From: Geoalkalibacter sp.
GTDB taxonomy: Bacteria > Desulfobacterota > Desulfuromonadia > Desulfuromonadales > Geoalkalibacteraceae
Assembly (NCBI RefSeq): GCF_030605225.1
Contig: NZ_JAUWAV010000026.1
Location: forward strand, 1-57,468
Direction: 5' to 3'
Length of the DNA stretch: 57,468 bases
Shown: positions 8,429 through 16,222 of the stretch, piece after piece
Numbering within the stretch: the stretch's first letter is position 1
How the letters are laid out: each line of letters begins with the position of its first letter
Made by a program: the position numbers and the translations under genes
The notes under the pieces: generated by a model
Databases searched by the model: none
Seen by the model: the letters and a program-made list of their open reading frames with translations, nothing else
Told to the model about the DNA's origin: nothing

Positions 8429-8694
8429 GGGGAATTCAGAAGGTTCTCCAGCTTGGCCAGTTTTTCCTGAACCGCCGATTTGACCTGGTCTTCGCCGAAC
8501 ATGTAGGCCAGCTGTCCGACCATCAGCCAGACATCGGCCAATTCCTCGATCACCCGCTGCTCGTCGACCTTGCCGCGCCGGAAGTGCTTGAGCACGGCAA
8601 TCAGCTCGGCGCATTCCTCCACGGCCTGATCATATTGGGCGTCGACTCCCCATTTCGCCAGGGTTTTTCGATACAATTCCCGATCTTCCAACAT
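8425..8694 (-). CDS. MazG-like nucleotide pyrophosphohydrolase
   Basis: An 89-residue all-alpha NTP pyrophosphohydrolase. It shows the metal-binding signature of the MazG/dUTPase-like superfamily: EECAELIAVL (ExxE) near residue 27 and EELADVWLMVGQL (ExxD) near residue 50. Such short single-domain enzymes hydrolyse non-canonical or excess nucleotides to the monophosphate and PPi. The end overlaps the upstream sensor gene by 4 bp in a convergent arrangement. No toxin-antitoxin partner is present. Confidence 0.82.
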   Translation of the reverse strand: MLEDRELYRKTLAKWGVDAQYDQAVEECAELIAVLKHFRRGKVDEQRVIEELADVWLMVGQLAYMFGEDQVKSAVQEKLAKLENLLNSP

Positions 8695-8773
8695 TGCGAT
8701 CTCTCCCCTGCTTCGCCCGCGAGATATTTCCTTCGTGCCCGAACAGCCGGAATTCTGCGGCCATGAGGATCAT

Positions 8774-8806
8774 TTGACAAGTAATTTGCGCAACAGGCGC
8801 TATAAT
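8774..8806 (+). promoter_or_regulatory. Possible promoter of the small secreted protein gene
   Basis: A perfect TATAAT at 8801-8806 and a perfect TTGACA at 8774-8779 lie upstream of the gene starting at 8861. The 21-bp spacer is too long for a normal sigma70 promoter, so either the -10 box is used without this -35 or an activator is needed. Confidence 0.35.
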
Positions 8807-8860
8807 AAACCAAAAAGGTCAGCTATTAACCTTTCTCTTTTCATTGATGCGAGGCAGGCC

Positions 8861-9253
8861 ATGAAAACCATGCTGTATTGGGCGATTGCGGCGTTCGCCG
8901 TCGGCTTGTTGCTGGTTGGTTCTCCCGTCTCCGCGAGTTTGTCTTTTAGCACCGAAGACGCAGCCGTCCTTCTTGCCAAGGGCGGCGGTTCCCACGGTGG
9001 CTCCGGCAGCAAGCACAAAAGCCGTCACGGCGGCGAATTTGAAGATCGCCGAGGTCGCCACGGCGAACTCGAAACCGAGCACCGGGGACGCGGAAGGGGT
9101 CGCGGCGAGGGCGAAATCGAAGTCCATCGCAGCTCCGGTCATGGCGCGCGGGAAATTCGCGAGGACCGCGAACGGCACGATTTGCGCCTGCGGGATGGCA
9201 ATTCCAAGGTGCGTATCCGCAGCGATGGACGCATCGAGGTGGAATCTCGCTAA
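8861..9253 (+). CDS. Small exported Gly/Arg/His-rich protein
   Basis: The 130-residue product starts at ATG behind GAGGCAGG; the longer frame would start before the predicted promoter. It has a signal peptide (MKTMLYWAIAAFAVGLLLVG...VSA). The mature chain is low complexity: KGGGSHGGSGSKHKSRHGG, then alternating Arg, Glu, His and Gly, ending in a basic IRSDGRIEVESR. His- and acid-rich stretches could bind metal or nucleic acid, but no fold is recognisable. It is similar in style to the exported coiled-coil protein at 6808-7158. Confidence 0.6.
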   Translation: MKTMLYWAIAAFAVGLLLVGSPVSASLSFSTEDAAVLLAKGGGSHGGSGSKHKSRHGGEFEDRRGRHGELETEHRGRGRGRGEGEIEVHRSSGHGAREIREDRERHDLRLRDGNSKVRIRSDGRIEVESR

Positions 9254-9328
9254 GAATTGCTCTCGGTCAGGGAGCAAAAAACCTGATATGATTGGCGCCA
9301 CCCTACGCCGCGGAGAGTCACGCCGATC

Positions 9329-10876
9329 ATGATCATGGAAATGCACGCCCATACTGCGGAACATTCCGCGTGCAGTTTCGTCAACGCCGTGGATCTGGTG
9401 CGCAAGGCTCTGTCGAAGGAGCTTCAAGGAATCGTTCTGACCGATCACCACTATCTCTGGCCGGACGAAGAAATCATCCGCCTGCGTCAACAAGCCGGCT
9501 TGCCTGATTATTTCCTGATTTTCTCGGCGCAGGAGGTGCGAACCGCCGATTTCGGCGATGTGCTGGTTTACGGTGCCGACCGGACTCTCCCCGCCGGCAT
9601 CAGCCTTGAACGGATCCGCCGCGAGTTTCCTCGGGCGGCCCTGGTCTGGGCGCATCCCTATCGCAAGGAATCCCGGCCGAGGGTCGATCAGTTGCTTCAT
9701 CCCCATCTCGATGCGGTGGAAATTTTCAATTCCAACCATACGGTGGCCGAAAACACGCGCGCCCTGCGCGATTGGCACCGCTACAAGTTCACCGCCATCG
9801 GCGGAACCGATACGCACTCCGAAAGCTATGCCGGCACCTACCCCACCATCTTCGATCATCCTTTTCAAAGCGTCGCGGAACTCGCCGAGGAAATCCGCCG
9901 CGGGCGCTGTCGGCCATTTTTCAAGGAGATTCCGCGCTCCGGCACCCAGATTCAGGTCACGGAGCTGACCATCGGCACCAAGGGGGCCGATGAGCGCCGC
10001 GAGAAGATCATCATCAAGACCCATGACAATCCGGCCAAATGGAAAACCGCCGAGCGGGCCTATCACATCATCGAGAACATTGCCGCCCACGGATTCACCG
10101 ACGGGCCTTTTCGCGTGCCGCGGCCCCTGGGATTCGATGTGGAGAGCCATACGCTCATCGAGGAAGGCGTGCGCGGCAAATCCCTGTTCGACAAGCTGCT
10201 GCGGGCCGATCAGGACAGCGCCCGGGAGTACCTGCGCCTGGCCGCCCGCTGGCTGGCCAAGCTGCACAGCGCTCGGTTGCGGGTAACGCCGGCGGAGGAA
10301 TACTTTCCCCGGGAAGAAAAGCGTCTCGAGCGTTATCAGAAACATTTTGTCGAGGGGCGCCACCCCCATGCCCGGCGCGTGCGGGAAATCACCGATGCAG
10401 TGATGCAAGCGCAGCAGTCGTTCTACGGTTCGACGACGGCGAATTTTATCCAGGGCCATGGCGATTTTCATCTGAAGAACATTCTCGTCGGTCAGGATCA
10501 TCCGGACAACCGAGACACCACCTTCGTCGCGGTCATCGATTTCGACAGCTCTTTGTGCATGCCCCAGGCTTTTGATGTGGGAACCTTCGTCGCCCAGTAC
10601 CGCAACCAACTCTTTTCCCATCCCGAGGTGCGCGATAAGGCGCCCCTCGACATTTTTCTCGACACCTATCGCGGGCACGTCGGGATCAGGGATCCTGAGT
10701 TTCCGTTGCAGGTTCTCCTGTTTCAGGCGCGCACGAACCTGAGCATCGCCGCCTACCTGTACAAGGTCGGCATGGGCGCAAGCGAGGATCTGCATCGGGT
10801 TCTGGTCGAGGCGGAACAGTGCCTTGCCGAGGTCGCCATGAGGGTTTCGCGCCTTGCCCCCTCTTCAGCTTCCTGA
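9329..10876 (+). CDS. PHP phosphoesterase fused to an APH-type kinase
   Basis: A 515-residue two-domain protein. Residues 1-195 are a PHP metallo-phosphoesterase: HAH at 6-8, TDHH at 38-41, E69, WAHP around 107-110, SNHT near 135 and GGTDTHSE at 158-165 supply the metal ligands. Residues about 205-510 are an aminoglycoside-phosphotransferase/choline-kinase-like domain with the catalytic loop HGDFHLKN (377-384) and the metal-binding VIDFD (402-406). PHP domains remove phosphate and APH-like domains add it, so opposite activities may share one small-molecule or glycan substrate. The following hydrolase gene is co-directional and 16 bp away. The substrate is unknown. Both halves appear intact. 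Confidence 0.85.
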   Translation: MIMEMHAHTAEHSACSFVNAVDLVRKALSKELQGIVLTDHHYLWPDEEIIRLRQQAGLPDYFLIFSAQEVRTADFGDVLVYGADRTLPAGISLERIRREFPRAALVWAHPYRKESRPRVDQLLHPHLDAVEIFNSNHTVAENTRALRDWHRYKFTAIGGTDTHSESYAGTYPTIFDHPFQSVAELAEEIRRGRCRPFFKEIPRSGTQIQVTELTIGTKGADERREKIIIKTHDNPAKWKTAERAYHIIENIAAHGFTDGPFRVPRPLGFDVESHTLIEEGVRGKSLFDKLLRADQDSAREYLRLAARWLAKLHSARLRVTPAEEYFPREEKRLERYQKHFVEGRHPHARRVREITDAVMQAQQSFYGSTTANFIQGHGDFHLKNILVGQDHPDNRDTTFVAVIDFDSSLCMPQAFDVGTFVAQYRNQLFSHPEVRDKAPLDIFLDTYRGHVGIRDPEFPLQVLLFQARTNLSIAAYLYKVGMGASEDLHRVLVEAEQCLAEVAMRVSRLAPSSAS

Positions 10877-10892
10877 GAAAGAGCGAGTCTTT

Positions 10893-11732
10893 ATGCCTGT
10901 TTCCCTGAGTTTCACCATTCTCTGTGAAAACACCGTCGGGCGGCCCGTCGCCGCCGTGGGCGAGCACGGTTTCGCCTGTTTGATCGAAACTGCCGCCGGA
11001 ACCAGCCTTTTCGATACAGGTCAGGGCCTGGGACTGCTGCAAAATGCCCGCGCGCTGCGAAAGGACCTGGCTCAAGTCGACCGAGTCATTTTAAGTCACG
11101 GCCATTACGATCACGCGGGCGGGCTGCCCGATCTGCTGCGACTGCGGGGAGAGACGGAGGTGGTGGCGCATCCGGGGATTTTCGTGGAGCGCTGGTGGGC
11201 GGGCCTCGGGCCGCGCCGCTTCATCGGCATTCCTTACCAGCGTGCCTACCTCGAAAGCCTGGGTGGACGCTTTCGCTTTGAAAAATCCTTCGCGCCGATC
11301 GCGGATGGCATGTGGGTGACGGGGGACGTGCCGCGGCATCATTCCCTGGAAAAGGGCGATCCGCACATGATCATTGTTGACGAATCGGGGCGGGAACTGC
11401 CCGACCCCTTATGCGATGATCTGTCCCTGGTGCTGGAAACGGCCAAGGGGCCGGTGGTGGTGCTCGGCTGCGCCCACGCGGGCTTGATCAACATCCTGCG
11501 ACACGTGCGGGAACGGACGGGTTGGAAAAAAATTCATGCGGTGATCGGCGGCACCCATCTGATGGCGGCCAGCGATGAGCTGTTCGAGGAAACGGTGCGT
11601 GCCCTCGACGATTTCGGCGTGGACAAAATCGCCGCCGCCCACTGCACCGGCCTGCCGCGCGCGGCACAACTACACGCCCGCTTCGGTTCGCGGTTCATCT
11701 TTGCCGCCGTGGGTACGGTCATCGAGGTGTGA
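10893..11732 (+). CDS. Metallo-beta-lactamase fold hydrolase (COG1237 type)
   Basis: A 279-residue metallo-beta-lactamase superfamily protein. The start is the internal ATG after GAGAAAGAGCGAG, giving the N-terminus MPVSLSFTILCEN. The zinc site is HGHYDHAGG (H69, H71, D73, H74). Further signatures are LGCAHAGLINI and GGTHLMAA, and a final AAAHCTG. This pattern fits the subgroup annotated as 7,8-dihydropterin-6-methyl-4-(beta-D-ribofuranosyl)aminobenzene-5'-phosphate synthase, known from archaeal methanopterin work; in bacteria the true reaction is unclear. It probably shares a transcript with the PHP-kinase gene. Confidence 0.8.
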   Translation: MPVSLSFTILCENTVGRPVAAVGEHGFACLIETAAGTSLFDTGQGLGLLQNARALRKDLAQVDRVILSHGHYDHAGGLPDLLRLRGETEVVAHPGIFVERWWAGLGPRRFIGIPYQRAYLESLGGRFRFEKSFAPIADGMWVTGDVPRHHSLEKGDPHMIIVDESGRELPDPLCDDLSLVLETAKGPVVVLGCAHAGLINILRHVRERTGWKKIHAVIGGTHLMAASDELFEETVRALDDFGVDKIAAAHCTGLPRAAQLHARFGSRFIFAAVGTVIEV

Positions 11733-11739
11733 AACAAGT

Positions 11740-12306
11740 TCAGCGAACCAGCGCCCCGGCGCGGCGCATTTTTTCCAGGGCCTGGTCGCCGCCCTCCTGC
11801 GTGACCGGGCGCGTCCCCTCCCTCAGCAGTACGACCTCGAAGCCTTCCGCCCGCGCATCCAGCACCGTGGCGAGAACGCAGACATCCAGCGCAAGTCCCC
11901 CGACAAAAAGGCGCTTGATGCCTCGACCCTTGAGCCAGGGCGCCAGACCCGTCTGATCGAAGGCGGAATTCTGATCCTGATCGAAGCGTGTACCCTTGGT
12001 CAGGATTTCAACGTTGGCGGGCAATTCCAGGTTCGGATGCAGGCGCGCGCCGGGCGTGTCCTGCACGCAGTGGGTCGGCCAGGGACCACCCTGCTCCTTG
12101 AAGCTTAGATGCGAGCGCGGATGCCAGTCGCGCGATGCGTAGATGGGAATCCCGGCCTCCCGGGCCGCGCGGATCCAATCGTTGAGCACCGCCACCACCT
12201 CGTCGCCTTGTTCGATGGGCAGCGCGCCGCCGGGACAGAAATCAACCTGCACATCGACCAACATCAGCAGATCTCCCGGCCTGAATTCCGATGACGAAAC
12301 CGACAT
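11740..12306 (-). CDS. pncA: Nicotinamidase-like cysteine hydrolase
   Basis: A 188-residue isochorismatase-superfamily protein, most like nicotinamidase, which converts nicotinamide to nicotinate for NAD salvage. The Asp-Lys-Cys triad is visible: LVDVQVDFCPGGAL (Asp), EILTKGTRFD (Lys) and GLALDVCVLATVLDA (Cys). The metal-binding SRDWHPRSHLSF motif and the WPTHCVQDTPGA stretch are also characteristic. The ATG has an AAGGAGG site 8 bp upstream; the frame runs on upstream into the next gene but that part is not coding. It converges with the MBL hydrolase gene with only 7 bp between them. Confidence 0.88.
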   Translation of the reverse strand: MSVSSSEFRPGDLLMLVDVQVDFCPGGALPIEQGDEVVAVLNDWIRAAREAGIPIYASRDWHPRSHLSFKEQGGPWPTHCVQDTPGARLHPNLELPANVEILTKGTRFDQDQNSAFDQTGLAPWLKGRGIKRLFVGGLALDVCVLATVLDARAEGFEVVLLREGTRPVTQEGGDQALEKMRRAGALVR

Positions 12307-12353
12307 GACGCAACCTCCTTGCGGAATCCGGGGCCTGACAGTATCGCCTCGGC

Positions 12354-12587
12354 TCACATGCGCGGCTTGATCACCTTGATCCAGATCACCGCGAAACAGA
12401 TGCTCGACAAAGCAAACGAGAGATATTGAGCCGCCGGCGGCATGCCTGAAAAAACACCAAGCAATACGCCGGTGAAGATCGAACCCAGGCCGAACCAGAG
12501 AAAATTGAAGCGCGGCATCACCTTCGCCAGCGCCACCAGCACCACCCCCAAAAGCATCCAGTGCCACCAAAGAATCGTTATATCCAT
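12354..12587 (-). CDS. Short NfeD-like membrane protein
   Basis: A 77-residue protein that is nearly all membrane: ILWWHWMLLGVVLVAL, a loop PRFNFLWFGLGSIFTG, and AQYLSFALSSICFAVIWI. The pattern resembles the N-terminal membrane part of NfeD/YbbK proteins, but the C-terminal OB-fold domain is absent. The gene sits 47 bp upstream of the nicotinamidase-like gene on the same strand and probably shares its transcript. The family call is tentative. Confidence 0.6.
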   Translation of the reverse strand: MDITILWWHWMLLGVVLVALAKVMPRFNFLWFGLGSIFTGVLLGVFSGMPPAAQYLSFALSSICFAVIWIKVIKPRM

Positions 12588-12722
12588 TCATTCACCTTTC
12601 CGATCATAAATATCCAGGCATTCGATTTTTCAAAGATTACATGGAAATGGCGACGTCCTCAACGGCAATTTCCGTCTGCTTTCCCGCGCCTTGGCTCAAC
12701 CGGCCCGGCGAAGAATAATTCA

Positions 12723-12751
12723 TTGACATCATTGGTTTTGCGCGGTAGTAG
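12723..12751 (+). promoter_or_regulatory. Candidate promoter of the DUF1302 export cassette
   Basis: TTGACA at 12723-12728 and TAGTAG at 12746-12751 are separated by 17 bp, about 60 bp upstream of the first gene of the cassette. The -35 is perfect and the -10 matches 4 of 6. Confidence 0.45.
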
Positions 12752-12810
12752 AAAACATTGTTTGATGGGGTTTTTTCCGTTAACGGGGTTGTTGAGCAAG
12801 GAGGATGAGC

Positions 12811-14763
12811 ATGCGCGGGATATTGCGGCGACTGACCCTCGCCGGGCTTTTGACGATGGCGGCCTGGCCTGCCGGAGCCTTTGAGTTCGGGCAAGGCGAT
12901 TGGAACGGAAATCTCGACACCACCCTTTCCTATGGCTTGATCTGGCGGGTACAGGACCGCGATGAGCGCCTCATCGGCACGGCCAACGGCGGCACCGCGC
13001 GCTCGGTGAATTACGACGACGGCAACCTCAACTACAAAAAAGGGCTGGTCAGCAACGTGGTCAAGGCGACCTCGGAACTGGCCCTCAACTATCGTCGCAC
13101 GACCGGGGTTTTTCTGCGCGCGACGGGCTTCTACGATTTCGAGAACCAGGACGGCTCCCGGGAGAGAACGCCCCTGAGCGATCAGGCCCTTGACTTGGTC
13201 GGCAAGGACCTTCGTCTGCTTGATGCCTTTGTCTGGGGCGATTTCAAGGTCGGCGAAATGCCGGCGCAACTGCGTGTCGGCGAGCAGGTGGTCAGCTGGG
13301 GCGAAAGCACCTTCATCCAGAACGGCATCAACGTCATCAACCCGGTCAACGTCAACGCCATCCGGCTGCCGGGCGCCGAACTGCGCGAGGCCCTGCTGCC
13401 CGAAGGGCTGATCTGGGGCTCCCTCGGCCTGACCGACAACATCAGCCTCGAAGGTTTCTATCTCTACGACTGGGACGAAACGGAGATCGATCCGCCCGGT
13501 TCCTACTGGAGCACCAATGATTTTGTCGGGCCGGGGGGGCAAAAAGTGCTGCTAGGTTTTGGAGGCGTGCCAGACCAGGGCGTCGCTCCTGCCGCGGCAA
13601 CTTTTCTTTCTGTGCCGAGGGAAAAGGACAGGGACGCAAGCGACAGCGGACAATTTGGCATTGCCATGCGGGTATTTGCGCCCGGACTCAACAATACCGA
13701 ATTCGGCTTTTACTACATGAATTATCACAGCCGACTTCCGGTGATCAGTGCCAGAACCGGTTCTAGTGCGGGAGCGGTGGGTGCCGCTACCATCGGTGCG
13801 GCGGCCATACCCATCGCAACAGCGGTCGGCACCTACCTGGCGGGCAATCCAGGGGATGTGCCTGGGGCCATCGCCGCAGGCACCGCCGCGGGCATGGCTG
13901 CTGGGGCTCCCCCTCAAGCATCGACGGCCATCGCCGCGACCGCTGCCACGGGAGGCAATGTGACTGAGGTTGCAACTGCCTTTGCCACCGATGCCTACGC
14001 CAGAACCGCCCGCTATATTATCGAATATCCCGAGGATATTCAGCTTTTCGGAGTCAGCTTCAACACCATGCTGACCGGCTCAGGCATCGCTCTTCAGGGC
14101 GAATATTCCTTCAAGAAGGATGCGCCGCTCCAGGTTGATGACATCGAGCTTCTGTTTGCGGCCTTGGGGCCGATCAACGCGGCCTTGGCTCAATTCAACC
14201 AGGTGGGCGACTTCCGAGGCCAATTCAACACCTACATTCCCGGCTACATCCTGAAAGATGTGTCCCAGATTCAAGTCACCGCCAGCAAGCTCTTTGGGCC
14301 GACGTTGGGTGCCAACCAGTTTGCCCTGATCGGCGAGGTCGGCCTGACTCATGTCCACAATATGCCGAAAAAATCCGAACTGCGCCTGGATGGACCTGGA
14401 ACACCGATCAGCGGAAACGAACGCCTGGCAAGTGTTCATTTCGGCGAGGTTGAACCGGCCGGGCGTTTTGCCGACGCCACCTCCTGGGGTTACCGCCTGG
14501 TCGGCCGGTTGGACTTCAACAACGCCATCGGCGCGGTGACGCTCTCGCCGCGTCTCGCCTGGCAGCACGACGTGCAGGGCACCACGCCCGGTCCCGGTGG
14601 CAATTTCGTCGAGGATCGCAAGGCGGTGACTTTCGGCCTGGGCGCCGATTACCAGAACCGCTGGGGGGCCGATCTGGCCTATACCAACTTTTTCGGCGCC
14701 GGTCGTTATAATCTGATCAACGACCGTGACATCATCGCCGCTAGCGTTAAATACTCTTTCTAG
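12811..14763 (+). CDS. DUF1302 outer-membrane protein
   Basis: A 650-residue exported protein of the DUF1302 family. The start is the ATG 6 bp after AAGGAGG, giving a signal peptide that ends about AWPAGA-FEFG. Family features include GNLDTTLSYGLIWR, LRLLDAFVWGDF, VVSWGESTFIQNGIN and the amphipathic C-terminus NDRDIIAASVKYSF, a typical beta-barrel end with terminal Phe. An Ala/Gly-rich insert at about residues 315-385 is probably a loop. It heads a cassette with DUF1329, YCF48-like and MMPL proteins. DUF1302 is found beside lipid- and steroid-related genes in other proteobacteria, but its substrate is not established. Confidence 0.87.
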   Translation: MRGILRRLTLAGLLTMAAWPAGAFEFGQGDWNGNLDTTLSYGLIWRVQDRDERLIGTANGGTARSVNYDDGNLNYKKGLVSNVVKATSELALNYRRTTGVFLRATGFYDFENQDGSRERTPLSDQALDLVGKDLRLLDAFVWGDFKVGEMPAQLRVGEQVVSWGESTFIQNGINVINPVNVNAIRLPGAELREALLPEGLIWGSLGLTDNISLEGFYLYDWDETEIDPPGSYWSTNDFVGPGGQKVLLGFGGVPDQGVAPAAATFLSVPREKDRDASDSGQFGIAMRVFAPGLNNTEFGFYYMNYHSRLPVISARTGSSAGAVGAATIGAAAIPIATAVGTYLAGNPGDVPGAIAAGTAAGMAAGAPPQASTAIAATAATGGNVTEVATAFATDAYARTARYIIEYPEDIQLFGVSFNTMLTGSGIALQGEYSFKKDAPLQVDDIELLFAALGPINAALAQFNQVGDFRGQFNTYIPGYILKDVSQIQVTASKLFGPTLGANQFALIGEVGLTHVHNMPKKSELRLDGPGTPISGNERLASVHFGEVEPAGRFADATSWGYRLVGRLDFNNAIGAVTLSPRLAWQHDVQGTTPGPGGNFVEDRKAVTFGLGADYQNRWGADLAYTNFFGAGRYNLINDRDIIAASVKYSF

Positions 14764-14782
14764 CGACAGGGAGATACGACCC

Positions 14783-16144
14783 ATGTTCCGAAAAACATCT
14801 GTCATCCTGGGTGCCGGACTTCTGTTCCTGAGCTTTTGCAATCCCGCCTTTGCGCAGCCTACGGCGGAAGAAATCGCCCGCCTGGGCAAGGATCTCACGC
14901 CCCTCGGCGCGGAGCGCGCGGGCAATGCCGAAGGCACCATTCCTGCCTGGGATGGCGGCATCACCCAACCTCCAGCGGGCTATAAAAAAGGGGATCATCA
15001 TCCCGATCCCTATGCCGACGATCAGATTTTGTTCACCATCAACGCCGCCAACCTCGCTCAGTATGCCGACAAACTGACCGCCGGGCACAAGGCGCTGCTT
15101 GAAACCTACCCCAGCTTCTTCATGAACGTCTATCCGACGCGGCGCAGCGCCGCCGTTCCCGAGCGCATCTACGACGCGACCCGCCGCATTGCCGCGACGG
15201 CCCGTCTGGTCAACAACGGCGACGGCGTCACCGGCGCGGTCAACGGCATCCCCTTCCCCATCCCGAAATCCGGTGTGGAAGTGATCTGGAACCATCTGCT
15301 GCGCTATCGCGGCGATGCCGCGGAGCGGCGCATCGCCCAGGCGGCGGTGACGCGCGGCGGCGGGTACACTCTGGTGCAGCTTCAGGAGGAGTACCTGCTG
15401 CTCTACAGCCAGGAAGGCATGACCGAGGAAGCGCTGGAAAACAAAATCCTGCTGTTCAAACAGGAGGTGACCGCCCCGGCCCGTCTGGCCGGCGAAATTC
15501 TCCTCGTTCATGAAACCCTCGATCAGGTCAAGGAACCCCGCTCCGCGTGGGTCTACAATCCCGGCCAGCGTCGGGTGCGGCGCGCGCCCAACGTGGCTTA
15601 CGACAATCCCGGCACGGCCTCGGACGGCATCCGCACCAACGACCAGTTCGACATGTTCAACGGCGCCCCCGACCGCTACAACTGGCAGCTGGTCGGGAAA
15701 AAAGAAATCTATGTGCCGTACAATTCCTACAAGCTGCACAGCAATCGCCTGAAGTACACCGACATCCTTACGCCGCTGCACATCAATCCCGAGCACCTGC
15801 GCTATGAGCTGCACCGCGTCTGGGTGGTCGAGGCGACCCTCAAGGACGGCGCGCGCCATCTGTACAAGCGGCGCACCTTTTACGTCGACGAAGACAGCTG
15901 GCAGATCCTCGCCGTGGACATCTACGACAATCGCGATCAATTGTGGCGGGTTTCGGAAGGGCACGTCATCAATTACTACGAAGTGCCGACGCTCTGGACC
16001 ACCCTGGAAGTGCACACCGATTTGCAGTCGGGCCGCTATCTGGCGGTGGGGCTCAACAATGAAAGCACCATGTACAACTTCGATGTCCGCCCGAGCATTG
16101 CCGACTTCTCTCCCGCCGCGCTGCGGCGCGGCGGCACGCGCTAG
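14783..16144 (+). CDS. DUF1329 outer-membrane lipoprotein-sorting-like protein
   Basis: A 453-residue exported protein. ATG follows GGGAG; the signal peptide MFRKTSVILGAGLLFLSF...AFA leads into PTAEEIARLGKDLTPLGAE, the standard DUF1329 N-terminus, and AGNAEGTIPAWDGGI. Further signatures are RRTFYVDEDSWQILAVDIYD and LWRVSEGHVINYYEVPT. The family has a LolA/LolB-like fold inferred to carry hydrophobic ligands in the periplasm. It starts 19 bp after the DUF1302 stop. A strong terminator follows before the next gene. Confidence 0.88.
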   Translation: MFRKTSVILGAGLLFLSFCNPAFAQPTAEEIARLGKDLTPLGAERAGNAEGTIPAWDGGITQPPAGYKKGDHHPDPYADDQILFTINAANLAQYADKLTAGHKALLETYPSFFMNVYPTRRSAAVPERIYDATRRIAATARLVNNGDGVTGAVNGIPFPIPKSGVEVIWNHLLRYRGDAAERRIAQAAVTRGGGYTLVQLQEEYLLLYSQEGMTEEALENKILLFKQEVTAPARLAGEILLVHETLDQVKEPRSAWVYNPGQRRVRRAPNVAYDNPGTASDGIRTNDQFDMFNGAPDRYNWQLVGKKEIYVPYNSYKLHSNRLKYTDILTPLHINPEHLRYELHRVWVVEATLKDGARHLYKRRTFYVDEDSWQILAVDIYDNRDQLWRVSEGHVINYYEVPTLWTTLEVHTDLQSGRYLAVGLNNESTMYNFDVRPSIADFSPAALRRGGTR

Positions 16145-16162
16145 GCCCTTGCGAACAGCTCA

Positions 16163-16189
16163 CGGCCGGATCAACGATCCGGCCGTTTT
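16163..16189 (+). terminator. Rho-independent terminator after DUF1329
   Basis: A 10-bp perfect GC-rich stem (CGGCCGGATC, loop AAC) is followed by TTTT. It lies between the second and third genes of the export cassette and probably lowers expression of the YCF48-like and MMPL genes relative to the first two. Confidence 0.8.
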
Positions 16190-16222
16190 CTTGCGTGCCT
16201 GAACGCATTCTTCGGAGTCCTC

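Noticed and set aside
8819-10795. A 658-codon open frame on the minus strand
   Set aside because: It lies opposite the PHP-APH gene, whose domains are clearly real. The frame is a by-product of high GC content and encodes no recognisable motif.
12307-12591. N-terminal extension of the nicotinamidase-like protein
   Set aside because: The longer frame runs through the NfeD-like gene; the strong AAGGAGG site at the internal ATG and the family length support the short form.
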